From Ichthyophis bannanicus (taxonomy: Eukaryota; Chordata; Amphibia; Gymnophiona; Ichthyophiidae): 64,000 nt of DNA. Each line of letters begins with the position of its first letter. Within the stretch, counting starts at the first letter, position 1. This document shows positions 22,413-34,040 of the stretch, one piece after another. The notes under the pieces were generated by a model, which saw only the letters and a program-made list of their open reading frames with translations, had not been told where the DNA came from and searched no databases. Location: contig CM066031.1 in the NCBI GenBank assembly GCA_033557465.1, positions 170,593,043 through 170,657,042 of the forward strand, given 5' to 3'. The position numbers and the translations under genes are program-made.

Positions 22413-24485
22413 ATGCATCTTTACTTTTGCTTTGCTTTGGTTGCCTTCTTTGGAGGTTTTGAACAGACCTATGCTATACCTCCATGCACTGCTTGCATTA
22501 CTTCTACTCGAACTGGACTGAAAGTAACTCAGACTTTGATTTATCATTCTTACTATACCTGCAAGGGAACAGTGACTCGGTGTATCTATAACACCACTGA
22601 ACTAAATGTTTGCACTCATGGCAAAATTAGAGCATGCTATAATCCGCATCAGAATCCATCCTATTACACGTTGGAAATACGATGGAAGGATGCAGATGGA
22701 CCTATAATAGCTGCTACGCCACCACTTAAAGACATTACTAAACCTGCTGTTTTGAATTTTGATGCCTGTAATGTCATTAACAGAGATAGTTATTCCACCT
22801 GTGGTACATGGGAGAAAGCGTATCGAAATGACCATAAGTACATGTGTCCAGAAGGTGCCACAAATTGGTGGAAGTGTACAGGTAAAACGGGATCGGGCTA
22901 TAGTACTGCACCAGCAGCAGATTACTATTGCCCGTATTGGGGATGTGTTTTTTATGCTACCTGGAATACTGGTATAACTGATGAGAAAATAGATAAACGA
23001 ATGGCTACTTTAACCAAGCCAACCACAAATGATAAATGTCAGAAAGATGCTTGTAACCCCTTACACTTACGTATACACAATCCCCATGCATGGAAACAAG
23101 GATATAAGTTTGGTTTGCGTATTGCTGGAGGGGCAGTAGATCCAGGAACCATTGTGTATATCAGATTGAATACCCAAGCCCACAAGTCATCCAAATATCA
23201 TATTCATAATACCTTTTATGAAGCCATGCATGTAAATAAGTTTGAGATCCCTCATCCCTCACAGAATTTATTTTTAGAATTAGCCGGAGCAGTAGTATCT
23301 AGTCTTAAGATCACAGATTGTTATTTCTGTGGCGGAACCCAAATGGGAGACCAGTGGCCATGGGAAGCCCAAGAATTGAATTATTCTATGATTTACAATC
23401 AGACTGAATTACATAAGACTACCAGTGAGTGGGTGTTGGCGCACTCGATCGTTGGACGTCTTTGCTATGCCAGAACTGGACCCCAGTTCACCCAAAAGGT
23501 AGGACAGCTGGTCTGTCTTAGCCAGAAGTACTATAATGCCACGACCAAAAAGACAGCATGGTGGTCAGGAATCAAACACCCTGAACCTCCTAACCCATTA
23601 GCCAGATTTCCTGAACTTGCTGGTTTATGGACTAATGTTGCCAAAATCCAAGCCTGGCAAGCCCCACCTGGCCTATATTGGATCTGTGGAAACCGAGCAT
23701 ATGCACAACTCCCGCCACACTGGGGAGGAGCATGTGCCTTAGGAACCATCAGACCTTCTTTCTTTCTTTTAAACACTGAACATGGAGAACAATTAGGATA
23801 CCCTGTTTACACTACCCACCGACACAAACGAGCACTAAGACAGAAAAGAGAAGCCTTACAGATAGGCAAGTGGGAGAAGTGGCAAGGTGATGATTGGCCA
23901 CCAGAAAGGATCATTGAGTATTATGGACCTGCCACTTGGAATGATGGTATGTGGGGTTATCGGACCCCAGTCTATATGATTAATCGTATTATTTGCTTAC
24001 CAGCAGTAGTTGAAATAACCAATGAAACTAGTCATGCACTTACACTTTTAGCTAGACAAAGTACTCAGATGCGCACTGCTATATATCAGAACCGCTTAGC
24101 ACTTGATTATTTGTTGGCAGCTGAAGGAGGAGTATGTGGTAAACTGAATTTAACCAATTGCTGTTTAAAGATAGATGATAAGGGTCAAGTAGTTGAAGAA
24201 ATTGCTAAAGATATGCAAAGACATGCTTATGTGCCAGTACAAACTTGGCACTCATTGAAATTTCCTAACTGGTTTGCTAACCTCTTTTCATGGGTGGGAG
24301 GATTTAAAACTTTCATCGTATTAGTACTAATTCTTGTTGTTGTTTTCTTACCACCATGTTTAATCCCATGTTGTATGCGTTCTATTCATAACACTATTGA
24401 TAGCACAGTAGAGCCGAAGACCGCCACTAAAATAATGGCTTTGTATAAAGCCAGTCCTAATCGAAATCCTTCAATCATGATGTGA
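22413..24485 (+). CDS. env: ERV envelope glycoprotein, open reading frame (690 codons)
   Basis: This is an uninterrupted frame of normal gammaretroviral Env length. A hydrophobic signal peptide spans about residues 1-21. SU contains C-x-x-C pairs (CTAC at 25-28, CYFC at 303-306) and many N-glycosylation sequons. A furin-type site 'HKRALRQKR' ends at residue 479, separating SU and TM. TM has 'QNRLALDYLLAAEGG' (559 onward), the immunosuppressive-domain position, followed by a disulfide motif C575...C583-C584. A single membrane span lies at about 633-656 ('FIVLVLILVVVFLPP') with a cytoplasmic tail of about 35 residues. The start is the first ATG before the signal peptide, downstream of pol with no overlap. 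Env would mediate receptor binding and membrane fusion. It is the only intact ORF in the provirus. Confidence 0.93.
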   Translation: MHLYFCFALVAFFGGFEQTYAIPPCTACITSTRTGLKVTQTLIYHSYYTCKGTVTRCIYNTTELNVCTHGKIRACYNPHQNPSYYTLEIRWKDADGPIIAATPPLKDITKPAVLNFDACNVINRDSYSTCGTWEKAYRNDHKYMCPEGATNWWKCTGKTGSGYSTAPAADYYCPYWGCVFYATWNTGITDEKIDKRMATLTKPTTNDKCQKDACNPLHLRIHNPHAWKQGYKFGLRIAGGAVDPGTIVYIRLNTQAHKSSKYHIHNTFYEAMHVNKFEIPHPSQNLFLELAGAVVSSLKITDCYFCGGTQMGDQWPWEAQELNYSMIYNQTELHKTTSEWVLAHSIVGRLCYARTGPQFTQKVGQLVCLSQKYYNATTKKTAWWSGIKHPEPPNPLARFPELAGLWTNVAKIQAWQAPPGLYWICGNRAYAQLPPHWGGACALGTIRPSFFLLNTEHGEQLGYPVYTTHRHKRALRQKREALQIGKWEKWQGDDWPPERIIEYYGPATWNDGMWGYRTPVYMINRIICLPAVVEITNETSHALTLLARQSTQMRTAIYQNRLALDYLLAAEGGVCGKLNLTNCCLKIDDKGQVVEEIAKDMQRHAYVPVQTWHSLKFPNWFANLFSWVGGFKTFIVLVLILVVVFLPPCLIPCCMRSIHNTIDSTVEPKTATKIMALYKASPNRNPSIMM

Positions 24486-24540
24486 TTCTTCAAAAGGTGA
24501 TTTAATTCTCACACCTTATTAAGTAATAGGGTGAGATTAA

Positions 24541-24553
24541 TCAAAGGGGGGAA
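24541..24553 (+). other. Polypurine tract
   Basis: The purine run 'AAAGGGGGGAA' abuts the 3' LTR and would prime plus-strand synthesis. Confidence 0.85.
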
Positions 24554-25199
24554 TGTGGCAGGTGCAGGCCTGTGACCCACGGTGTCTGACGTAAGCAGGC
24601 AGGCCTAGCTAGCTTGACCTGTAAATGAAGCCTGTGGAGAGGCATATAGGAATTGCACATCCCCCAATATGCTGCTATTGTAGGATAGAACTCTGTAAGA
24701 GAACTAAACTAACTTAGGTAAGCAAAACTGAGAGATGGAAAAATACAGAAAAACATGTTTAGAAGTTACTGATAAGAAAAAGTACATCTGCAAGGAATAT
24801 AATTGGGAGTGCTGACAGATGAGTTGCAGAGCCCTGCTCCCCTGCATGCACAAATTGGTTCTATGGCCTTGAGAGTATGAAAGTAACAAGTTGATGAACT
24901 GACCATTGTAATTGGGACTAGAAGGGGGGTATGCAGGTGCCATGCCCACTGAAGGAACATAATTGGATAAGCTTATCAGTACTGGGACCAATGGAAGGGG
25001 TACGGGAGAGTACCGGGACCAATGAAATGTTTTTCTATACCTAGAATGGAACAGAAGTGTATAAAAGTTGTTGTAATGCTAGAAAACTTTGCTCAGCCAT
25101 TTTGAAATTGACTTGCTTGAGACTTGTGCACAAATAAATGATTTGGACCTTCTGAACAGACTCCTGGTATCATTGGTTTGTCTGCGCTTTGCTGCTACA
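24554..25199 (+). repeat. 3' LTR
   Basis: Matches the 5' LTR over its whole length, from 'TGTGGCAGGTGCAGGCC' to 'TTTGCTGCTACA'. It carries its own TATA (25060-25066) and AATAAA (25133-25138). Confidence 0.95.
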
Positions 25200-25203
25200 A
25201 TAT

Positions 25204-28200
25204 AATGGGGCAAGAAAAAGCTCTCCATAGATACATTTCATTACTAATGCTCTAGACAGCTTCAACACAGTTAGCCAAAGCTTCTAATAAAAGCCAGTTA
25301 CAGTTTGGCTTTGCTTATGCCGCAAAGGATTATGGCTAATAAATTAAAAGAGAGCATAAAGCCTCTCTTTTACAGAGGAGGCTCTGTAAAGGCATGCGGT
25401 AAATACTAAATTCCTTTTTCCTGAGATTACAGGATCCCATCAATCTGGGACAAAAATTATTGAAAAAAATGCCCATGGCAATGGAAAAGTCGCACCTATT
25501 GGGCCCAAAGGTTTGGGAAAAGAAAACGAGTTTTAAGATAGATATTTCCTTCCTCTTAAAAACTTTCGGTTTATCAAATCTACCAATTTCTCTTAACAGT
25601 GACCTTGGGCGAAGTCACTTTACCCTATAGTGACTCAAGTACAGCCTCCATAGACAGAAATAATAGTTGCTCCAATTGTAATTTGCTCATCTTAACTGAG
25701 TCTAAGCTTAAGGCATATCTAAGACAAGCGTCAGAGAAATTCTGGTTCCAGTAAAGCTTGTAGTACAAAGTTATTCCAGGCGGCATGGCGAGGATGCCCA
25801 AACATGAAATACAGCTATCGTGCACATAATAGTAAAACCATATTAAACAGTCAAAGGCCATCACCCTGTCTCCACAAGTTAAGCATTATACACTTTATAC
25901 AAGTAAACCAGTTATCAAATCATTTACAAGAATTTCAACTTTACCAGACGTTCTAAACACAAATCCCACTTATTTCAGAAAATATTTGGTAGTATAGCTT
26001 TTTGCCATAACAATGCGATCCGTTATGTATTTCTCTAGAAATATTGCCACCCAACCCCGATGTCAAAATTACAGTACACAACTTGTAGTGTGATGCATTT
26101 CAAAAAGTGATGCGTGGCTACAGCTATTTAAAAAGAGGCCTGAAAGAAAAACAAACACACCACACCAAAACACTGCTCCCCATTGGGAGCCCTAACCCCA
26201 TTTCGATAAAATACTGGCAATGACATCTTAAGGGAAATCTCTCTCTTACTTTCTTAGATCTCCAATTCGTTTGGAGCCAGGGCTAACAGCCTTGCACCTT
26301 AAACCTTTATTAACAGCCACCAAGGGATTCTCCCCCTTTAAAAGAAAAAAGTTCCCCGCCGCCCCCCGTACCTGGCTTGATTTATCACAATGACTGTACA
26401 AAGTTAGAAGCATCACAGTGCTCTTTTCATTATGACCCTGAATCCAGCTACTATACATTAACATTTAGTAAAGGCGCAATTGACACCCTTCCATCTGCAG
26501 CACCCCCATTTAATTCAAAATGACATTGTGAATCAGGAGCCTGCCAAACGGGAGAACACAGTACTGCTGCAGAAAGCCAAGCCACCATTACTGGATTATA
26601 ACATTCCAAAGCTGAAGTTCAAAGCATGATCAACTTTATAACAGAGCCAGAAGCAAAATTAAATACCGCAATAAACAGAGGAATTCAAATGAAACAGAAA
26701 GTAAAAAAAAATCACCTTATCCAAAGTTCCAGGATTTCGAGCTCTCTCATAAACCCCCTGAGACAGATAAACTAACCGAGACCATAAAACTTTCTCTTTT
26801 AAAACAATATCAATAAAGCCAGCCTTAGAAAAACTTACCTTGTCTGGTTCCCCAAACCTCTTCCAACACACCAGCTACAACTACCATCCTTCTCCACACT
26901 AACCCAGCCCCCTCTCAGGCAGCCTTTTTAGAAGCACGTGGCTCTCTGCTTCTCCGGAGCCAATTAATCCGAGTGATTGCAGCTGCTTTCCAAACCGTCC
27001 GTTCTCGAAACAAAACGTAAAGGAGCCTTGCAAGATTTGAAAAGCTTAAGTCTAACTGAAGTCCCCAATGGCCCCATGAGTGTGTTTGAATTAATTAAGA
27101 GGAATGAAAAGGATCAAGAGAAACGTCCTTTATTGAACTTAAAAAAAAAAACCTTCTCTTAGCCTTCTGCAATCTGCATACACTGATCACTCCGAGAAGT
27201 CTTATGGGCTCTGTTGCAGTGGTGAAGGTCGTGGAGTGAGGTCAGTGGGTCATGCAGCCTTCATTTATAACGGTCTAAATGACATGGTGCTGAGTTTGGT
27301 GGGGCTGGTAACAGATAGTGATCAGATCTCTACATACATTGATTTCCATCCTCTCTGTAGTGGAAGCAGTACTAGTCCGAATAAGGGGCTATAACCAGAG
27401 AAGCCAGCGTTCAGATTGTGCTGCTGCTCCTTGAGACTTTGGGCAAGCTATTTAACCCTCTTCTACCTCAGGTACCAGTTTAGATTGTAAGTCCCCTAGA
27501 CACAAGGACATACCTGACCAGGACTTGTTTTGAGAACCACTGGAAAGACATAGCCAAATCTAAATTAATAAAATTACAGCTCTTTTTATGCTGTAGCACA
27601 AAAGCAGGCCTGGTTCAGCCTCTTTCTACAGAGTGGCAGTTCTTGTTGAGGCTGGAAATTTGTTAGGTCCTTTCCACTTCTCTTATTAATCACTGCTCTT
27701 GTAAATCTTCTTTGTCTATGTGAGATTTGCCAAGCAACAATAACATCCGTGTGAAGCCAGTCACATAATGTTCTAAGATTTGGTGCAGGCCTCAGTGTTA
27801 ACTTATTACAAATGGTCTTATATGTCCTGTTCTGGTGCAAAAATAACGTTGCTCTGGCATGGATACAAAGTGGTCAAGTTAACAAGTTCCAGGAGTAACA
27901 TTTTTTACCAGTCCTAGATTTCTGACACTATGGGAGCTGCAGTGCTGATTTATGGGGTAGGATCTGGGACTCCTAGTACCACACTGCTTTGGCATGTAAG
28001 TTCAGAACAAGAATCGGACAGAAAGACTCCCTGCTGGAACTGCATAAGGTTGCAGTCCTGATGTACACTGAAGTACAGGTGGCAGTGATTTGTTTTATCT
28101 GGCTGCTCCACAGGGAATGGCCACGAGAGGAATTAATGAAGTCATTGAGATTACAGACTCTGGCTCCTTTCTACACAGAATTTCAGTGAGGACCTGGATG

Positions 28201-28597
28201 CTATAGAAGGACTTAGATGAAAGTAAAGTGAGGAAATTTGGTGCTGCCTCCTTTCACCTGCAAGAAACGTTTAGGTGTGAAAGGTTTTCTTCTTTTTTGG
28301 TCTAGAGAAAGTAGAGGGCTGTGCTGGAGTCCATTAGGAGAGAGGTCCAGAAGTATATTTAGCCAGGATAGAAGTTTATCTGGAGGAAAGACCCAGAGCT
28401 GGTGCAAGGAATGGAGGCGCCCTAGATAGACCCTCCATCCTGCTGCTCCCACCAATGCTGCCCCTCTCTGGAGCCTGCAGTAGCAGCAGCAATGACTCAA
28501 AACTGTGACGCAGCAATTACCTAAAGGCTTCAGTGCTGCATCACGGTTTTCATGTCCTCCCACCTGCCAATCCTGCCCCTCTCCGATGCAGACGTCC
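25204..28597. other. Unassigned, gene-poor flank
   Basis: No domain, exon with clear splice context, or repeat shared with the rest of the window was recognised on either strand. Open frames are under 120 codons and overlap one another. Conserved non-coding or exon content cannot be excluded by eye. Confidence 0.4.
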
Positions 28598-29050
28598 AGT
28601 TTATTTATTTAGTGTACATTTGTATCCCGCTGCTTCCAGCGATCAGCAGCGGTTGCTATACATGGTAAGGGTGGCTGTACCGGCCAGTAATTAGAAATAT
28701 GTACATTGCGATTGGGAAGGGAGAGATGGTACACAGCAAACATAGGGTTACGGAGTACAGTTGATTGATGTTAAAGCTTCACACAGGTTACATTATATAC
28801 ATTATATACATAATTACACATGACTGAATGCATTTCTCGTTGAGCGATTACATGGGGCAAAGTGGTTTTCCCAGGTAAGGGACACAGTTGGTAGTGGGGT
28901 ACAGGGCCTAGGTTACATTGAAATACGATTGGAAAAGGTGCGTCTTAAGCTTTTTTCTGAAGTCTTTCAGGTCACAGTTTGCACGAAGTTCACATGGCAG
29001 CTGGTTCCAGAGTGCCGGAGCTATAAATGAGAAAGCTCTGTTACTAGTAC
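28598..29050 (-). repeat. L2-like LINE 3' end (minus)
   Basis: Minus strand reads 'SNRAFSFIAPALWNQLPCEL' and 'DLKDFRKKLKTHLFQSYF', homologous to the L2 C-terminus at 51340-51470. A 3' UTR follows ending in the complement of TTTATTTATTTA at 28602. The 5' side is truncated. Confidence 0.75.
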
Positions 29051-30547
29051 ATGTATTAACCTTTCTGAAGCACTTCGGGAGACAAATGCCCCCCCCCCCC
29101 CCCAATCCCTGGGGGTTATCAGTGGGAGCAGGAGTGATACCCATTCACTCCTGCTCAGCAAGTGGCCTGATTCAAAATGGCAGCCATAACCACTAGCGGT
29201 AAGCTTATGCTACTCTTGCATTGAAATAAGCACTTAAAAGATCATCTGTGATAAATGAACACTGAGGCCGTAGAGTGTTTTGTCATGGGCAGATTCTCCA
29301 AATAGGTTAGTTTATGAGTCAATAACCTCACTACTAAGCCAGGGTAAGTGGAGTATGATCTCAGTCGAGTAGAGGGCATTGTGTTTTGGGGAAGCCCTGG
29401 GGGGGGAGGGGGTGGGGGAAGGTGAGGAGAGGAATGGAGCTGACCGGGGAGTTGGTTTTGAATCATATGCTTGAGGATAAGCTGGGGGGGGGGGGGGCTT
29501 AATCAGAGCTACTTCAGGACGATGCATGGACAGGACCAACCTTAGAATTGGTTCAAGGTGTTGGTGCCCTAGGCAGACCTTAAGCTTTATACTCTTCTTC
29601 ATTGTGAAAACCTATTATTTAGCTTTGAATGCCCTTCTCTTTGTTGCCTCCCAGAAGCTGCCACCCTAGGTAACTACCTACTGTAGTTTGCCTAATGGTT
29701 GAGCTGACCTTGTGCATGGAGGATTGGAGAAGTTTCAGGGGGGAGGGCTTGGATAATGTAATACCAAGGGTAGGGGATAAAGATCCAGGATTGGCACGGG
29801 GGAGGGGAGGGGTGTACAACCTCAGCATTCACAGCTGCTCCAGCCAGCAGGCACTTATTTGTGCCTAAGGACAGGTGTTAATGTGCCAACATCTAAAAAT
29901 TGGCAACGAAACATGGAATCCACTTTCTCTCCTCATCTCCGTCACACCCCTAGGGAATTTAGACATGGTGAGCATTCCCACGTCTATAAATCCCATTGTA
30001 CAATGGCGTTTACACATGTAAATGCTTTTTGGACTTGAGAATGTTTCTAAAATAATCCCCTATGCAAATAGGTTATGCACAAAAAGGTTGCATTACCATT
30101 GGAGAGCACACCGGTAGCTTGCACACCCAGGTCTTTGCTAGCAGCAGCTATATCTTGTGCACAAGAAAATGGTATCAGCACTTGTGCACATGTATTGGAA
30201 CACTATTCAACATGTAAATATTGCTGGTATGGAGAATATTGTAGCTGTGCGCAGGGTTTTAATGCACATACATTATGACTTACTGGAATGCTATTCTGCA
30301 CACAAACATTGGTTTTATTCTGCAAAGAAACGGTCAGCAGCACAGCATTTTACTGTTTGTTCGAGCAGAACGCCACATCAGCTCCTTAACCACTGACATG
30401 GGGTTTTTACCGTTCATAGCTGCCAGCAAAAAAATTTGTGGGTACTTGTAAAGAGAAGAAACAGGCATGAAATCCTCAAACGCTGACTGCAGAAGAATGT
30501 GCTAATCTTTTACTTCTCCTCATGCTGGGAAGGGCATTTCAAAACAT
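29051..30547. other. Unassigned; C and G homopolymer tracts
   Basis: Contains poly-C near 29089-29103, poly-G near 29484-29497, and G-rich repeats around 29399-29430 and 29800-29815. No coding gene was recognised. Confidence 0.4.
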
Positions 30548-30720
30548 GAAAGAGTAGTTACTCACCTGTAACAGGTGTTCTCCAGGAACAGCAGGAATTG
30601 GTCCTCACATATGTGTGACATCGGCACCGATGGAGCCCCCATGCGGAGCATTTCCCCAGCTTTCATAGAAAGCCTTTGGGAATGCAGCGTGCATGCGCGG
30701 TCCCCTTCCCGCCCAAGGGT
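30548..30720. repeat. DIRS-C 3' terminal inverted repeat
   Basis: Starts 'GAAAGAGTAGTTACTCACC' followed by 'TGTAACAGGTGTTCTCCAGG'. The same family sequence opens DIRS-D and DIRS-E, and its complement is in the ICR at 30830-30875. Confidence 0.8.
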
Positions 30721-30814
30721 GCCATCTTGCTCAGTCCGATGACATAGCTAAAAGACAGCAAAAATAGCAAAAATAAATCATATGACTGCAACTCCAAGGG
30801 GAGGAGGGAGGGTT

Positions 30815-30913
30815 GTGAGGACTGATTCCTGCTGCTCCTGGAGAACACCTGTTACAGGTGAGTAACTACTCTTTCTCCAGGACCAAGCAGGAAGTCAGTC
30901 CTCACATATGGGA
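30815..30913. repeat. DIRS-C internal complementary region
   Basis: Contains 'GGAGAACACCTGTTACAGG' (complement of the left terminus) running directly into 'CTCCAGGACCAAGCAGGAAG', the complement expected for the missing right terminus. This shows that the lost end resembled that of DIRS-E. Confidence 0.75.
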
Positions 30914-31049
30914 CTCCCTAGCTTAGGGCTACCAGAGGCCCCAAACCGAAAAATGAGCTCCCTCTAGAGCCCCAGCATGCAAGAACAGAATCTTCTCTGA
31001 CAACACCCCGAAAGGTAGCCCAACACCAGGGCCGGAGGGTAGGAGTTGC

Positions 31050-31965
31050 CTAGACCCCAAAGAGATTATGGAGTACCGCTTGTCCGAAAGCACTGTCCCT
31101 GCGGGACTCCCTCTCAAGGCAGTAGTGGGCCGCAAAAGTCTGGCTTGAAGACCAAGTAGCAGCCCGGCAGATGTCTGCCAACGGAACAGAGCGGAGATGA
31201 GCCACTGATGCAGCCTTCGCCCTGACATGGTGAGCCGTAACTCGACCCTGCAACGAGAGGCCGGCTGCCCTGTAAGCCCAGGCGATGCAGTCAGCTACCC
31301 ATATGGACAAAGTACGCTTGGAGACAGCCAACCCCAACTTATTGGGGTCATAAGAGATGAAGAGCTGAACCACTCTCCGGTGCTCCTGCGTATGGTCAAG
31401 GTAGAAGGACAACGCCCTCCTACAGTACAGGGTATGCAAGACCATCTCAGCCCAGCTAGCATGAGGCCTGGGACAGAAAGTCGGAAGAACCACCTCCTGA
31501 TTGAGGTGGAAGAAGGAGACAACCTTTGGAAGGAACTTAGGGTGAGTCCGTAAGACTACCCTGTTCCTATAGAACCTAGTATATGGTGCTTCTGATACCA
31601 GGGCCTGAAGCTCACTCACTCGCCTTGCTGAGGTAAGGGCTACCAGAAATAGCGTTTTCCAGTACAGAAAACGCAGAGGGCAAGTAGCCATAGGTTGAAA
31701 TGGTAGGCAAGTAAGCCGTTGCAAGACCACATTTAAATCCCATTCAGTGGCAGGTGGACAAACTGGAGGCTTAAGCAAAAGCAGGCCTCTGAGGAAGCGA
31801 GCCACCAAAGGATGGCTGGAGAGAGACTGACCCTCCACCTGTGAGTGGTGTGCTGAAAGAGCACTATGATGAACTCTGAACAGAATTGAACTTAAGACCT
31901 AGGTTGGACAGGTGAGGCAAATACTGCAGCACCACTGGTACCAGGCATGAGAAGGGATTCTCATT
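31050..31965 (-). pseudogene. DIRS-C tyrosine recombinase (C-terminal 262 codons open)
   Basis: The frame 31838-31050 holds the catalytic domain: 'LTSARRVSELQAL' (arginine I), 'TAHHVRAKAASVAHL' (His-x-x-Arg) and 'SQTFAAHYCLE' with the presumed nucleophilic tyrosine. DIRS-E carries the same domain continuous with its upstream RNase H region. Here the N-terminal part is out of frame between about 31840 and 32060. The enzyme would recombine a circular cDNA into the genome. Confidence 0.8.
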
Positions 31966-32062
31966 GTGTTGAGTACACCAGGTAGAGAATCTACGACACT
32001 TAAGGGCATAAGACTTTCAGGTGGACTGCCTCCTAGAGGCCAAGACTACATCCTCCACTTCC

Positions 32063-34040
32063 CTAGGCAGCAGCCAGGCCATCAAATTGAGGGACTGGAG
32101 ATTTGGGTGCAAGAGAGATCCCTGCTCCTGAGACAGGAGATCGGGTTGCATCCCCAGAGGGAGAGGAGTGTCCACTGCCAGTTGCAACAGTAATGGGAAC
32201 CAGGGTTGCCTTGGCCACCTGGGGGGCCACCAGAATCACTGAGGCCTTGTCCCTGGTCACCTTGAATAGGGTCTCGGACACTAGAGGCGTGGGAGGAAAT
32301 GCATATAGGAGGCCTGTAGACCATGGAATGAGAAACGCATCCGCTGCTACTCTGAGAGGATGCGGTTGTCTGGAACAGAACCTGGGTAGTTGACGGTTCA
32401 GAGGACTGGCAAAGAGATCTATGGTTGGAAGACCCCATCTCAGGAAGATCTGTTGAACCACTAAAGGATTCAACTGCCATTCATGCAGCTGCAGGATCCT
32501 GCTCAGTCTGTCCGCCAGGTAATTCTCCTGACCTGGGAGGTAGACTGCTTTGAGAAGAATGCCATGATTGACTGCCCAGGAGCACAGTTTCTGCGCTTCC
32601 TGACATAGAAGATGGGACCCTGTGCCCCCTTGTTTGTTCACATAGAACATAGCAACTTGATTGTCCGTCTGAACCAAGACGGACTGGTGAGAGAGGAGAT
32701 GAGAGAAAGTTCTCAGGGCTAAGCGGATAGCTCTCAGTTCTAAGAGATTGATCTGCTGTGCAGCCTCCCAAGGAGTCCACAGGCCTTGAGTACATGCCCC
32801 TTGGCAATGTGCACCCCAACCTTGAAAAGAAGCATCGGTTGTCAGCACCTGAGTGTGGAGGTGCCTGAAATGGCACCCCTTGCACCAGATTCAGAAGATG
32901 AAGCCACCATTGCAGAGAAGACTGTAGCAGGCTGGACACCCTCACTTTGCCCGCAAGGCTTCCTGTGGCCTGGTGCCACTGAGCCCTGAGGCCCCACTGA
33001 ACTGGCCTCATGTGTAGACGGGCATTTGGAGTTACATGGACCGTGGATGCCATGTGGCCTAAGAGTCTCAGGAATTGTCTGGCGGAGACCAGAGAATTGC
33101 TGTGGAATAGCCTGGCTAGATCCATTAATCTGTGGGCCCTGTCCACTGGTAGAAAGGCTTTTGCCTGAAAAGTGTCCAGCCAAGCTCCTATGAACTCCAT
33201 GTTCTGGGAGGGTTGCAAACTGGACTTTGCAAAGTTTATGACAAATCCCAGGTGCTAAAGCAGAGCGACAGTGCGAAGGGTGGCTTGATTGGCCTCTTGC
33301 GGGGATTGACCCCTGATGAGCCAATCGTCCAGATATGGAAAGACAAAGAAGCCTTGAACCCTGAGGTAGGCTGCTACCACCGCCAAGCACTTGGTAAATA
33401 CCCTGGGGGCGGATGTAAGGCCAAAAGTCAGTATTCTGTACTGATAATGGTTTCCTCCCACTACAAATCTGAGATATTGTCTGTGGTCTGGATGAATAAG
33501 GATGTGAGTATAAGCATCGTTTAGGTCCAAGGAGCACAGCCAATCTCCCTGCTGGAGGTAGGGCAGCAGGATTCCAAGGGTAAGCATCTTGAACTTTTCC
33601 CTCTCCAGGAACTTGTTCAGGATTCGTAAGTCTAGGATGGGTCTGAGGCCTCCTGTTCTCTTTGGTACCAGGAAGTACCTGGAATAGAAGCCTTGACCTC
33701 TCAGGTGGTAGGGCACCGGTTCCACTGCCTGTTCCTTCAGAAGACCTGCCAACTCCTGCAGGAGTAAGTCCCTGTGCAGAGGGAGTCTGGGAGGCTCCCC
33801 TGGAAAATAGGAGGGGGGTACCTGGTGGAAGTGGAGGAGATAGCCCTTCTGGACTATACTTAGAACCCAGGTATCCCTTGTGACGGCTGACCACCTGTGG
33901 GCAAACAGGACCAGCCTGCCTCCAGTGCTGATGGGGGCCAGCTGAGGAGGAGAGGCTATGCCATTGCGGTCAAAATCCCCCTCCCTGCTGAGCAGGAGCC
34001 GGAGTAAGAGGCTTGGGGGCCTTCTGCCTATGGGGCCCAT
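32063..34040 (-). pseudogene. DIRS-C reverse transcriptase-RNase H
   Basis: Three overlapping minus-strand frames (34040-33255, 33218-32481, 32848-32063) encode one RT-RH. RT landmarks are 'YSRYFLVPKRTGGLRP', 'CSLDLNDAYTHI', 'FGLTSAPRVF' and 'YLDDWLI'. RNase H has 'TTDASFQGWGAH', 'LLELRAIRLAL' and 'QTDNQVAMFYVNKQGG'. The post-RH conserved block 'PTIDLFASPLNRQLPRF' and 'YAFPPTPLV' follows. Stops or frame changes at about 33250 and 32850 break it. Confidence 0.8.

Larger units (their letters stand above)
15220..25199 (+). mobile_element. Gamma-type endogenous retrovirus, full-length provirus
   Basis: Two LTRs (652 and 646 bp) bracket PBS, gag, pro, pol, env and PPT. The provirus is flanked by a 4-bp direct repeat ATAT (15216-15219 and 25200-25203), the duplication size used by gammaretroviral integrases. 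The LTRs start TG and end CA. By eye they differ at about five substitutions and three small indels, so the insertion is young. A single CCHC nucleocapsid knuckle, a myristoylation-type Gag start (MGG), VDTGA protease, YVDD RT and a C-terminal GPY-type integrase module all fit the gamma class. Gag-pro-pol carries several frame lesions; env is open throughout. Confidence 0.95.

Noticed and set aside
25204..28597. Possible host exons or a promoter near 26900-27000
   Set aside because: No coherent exon series, CpG-rich promoter or recognisable protein; splice-like sites alone are insufficient.
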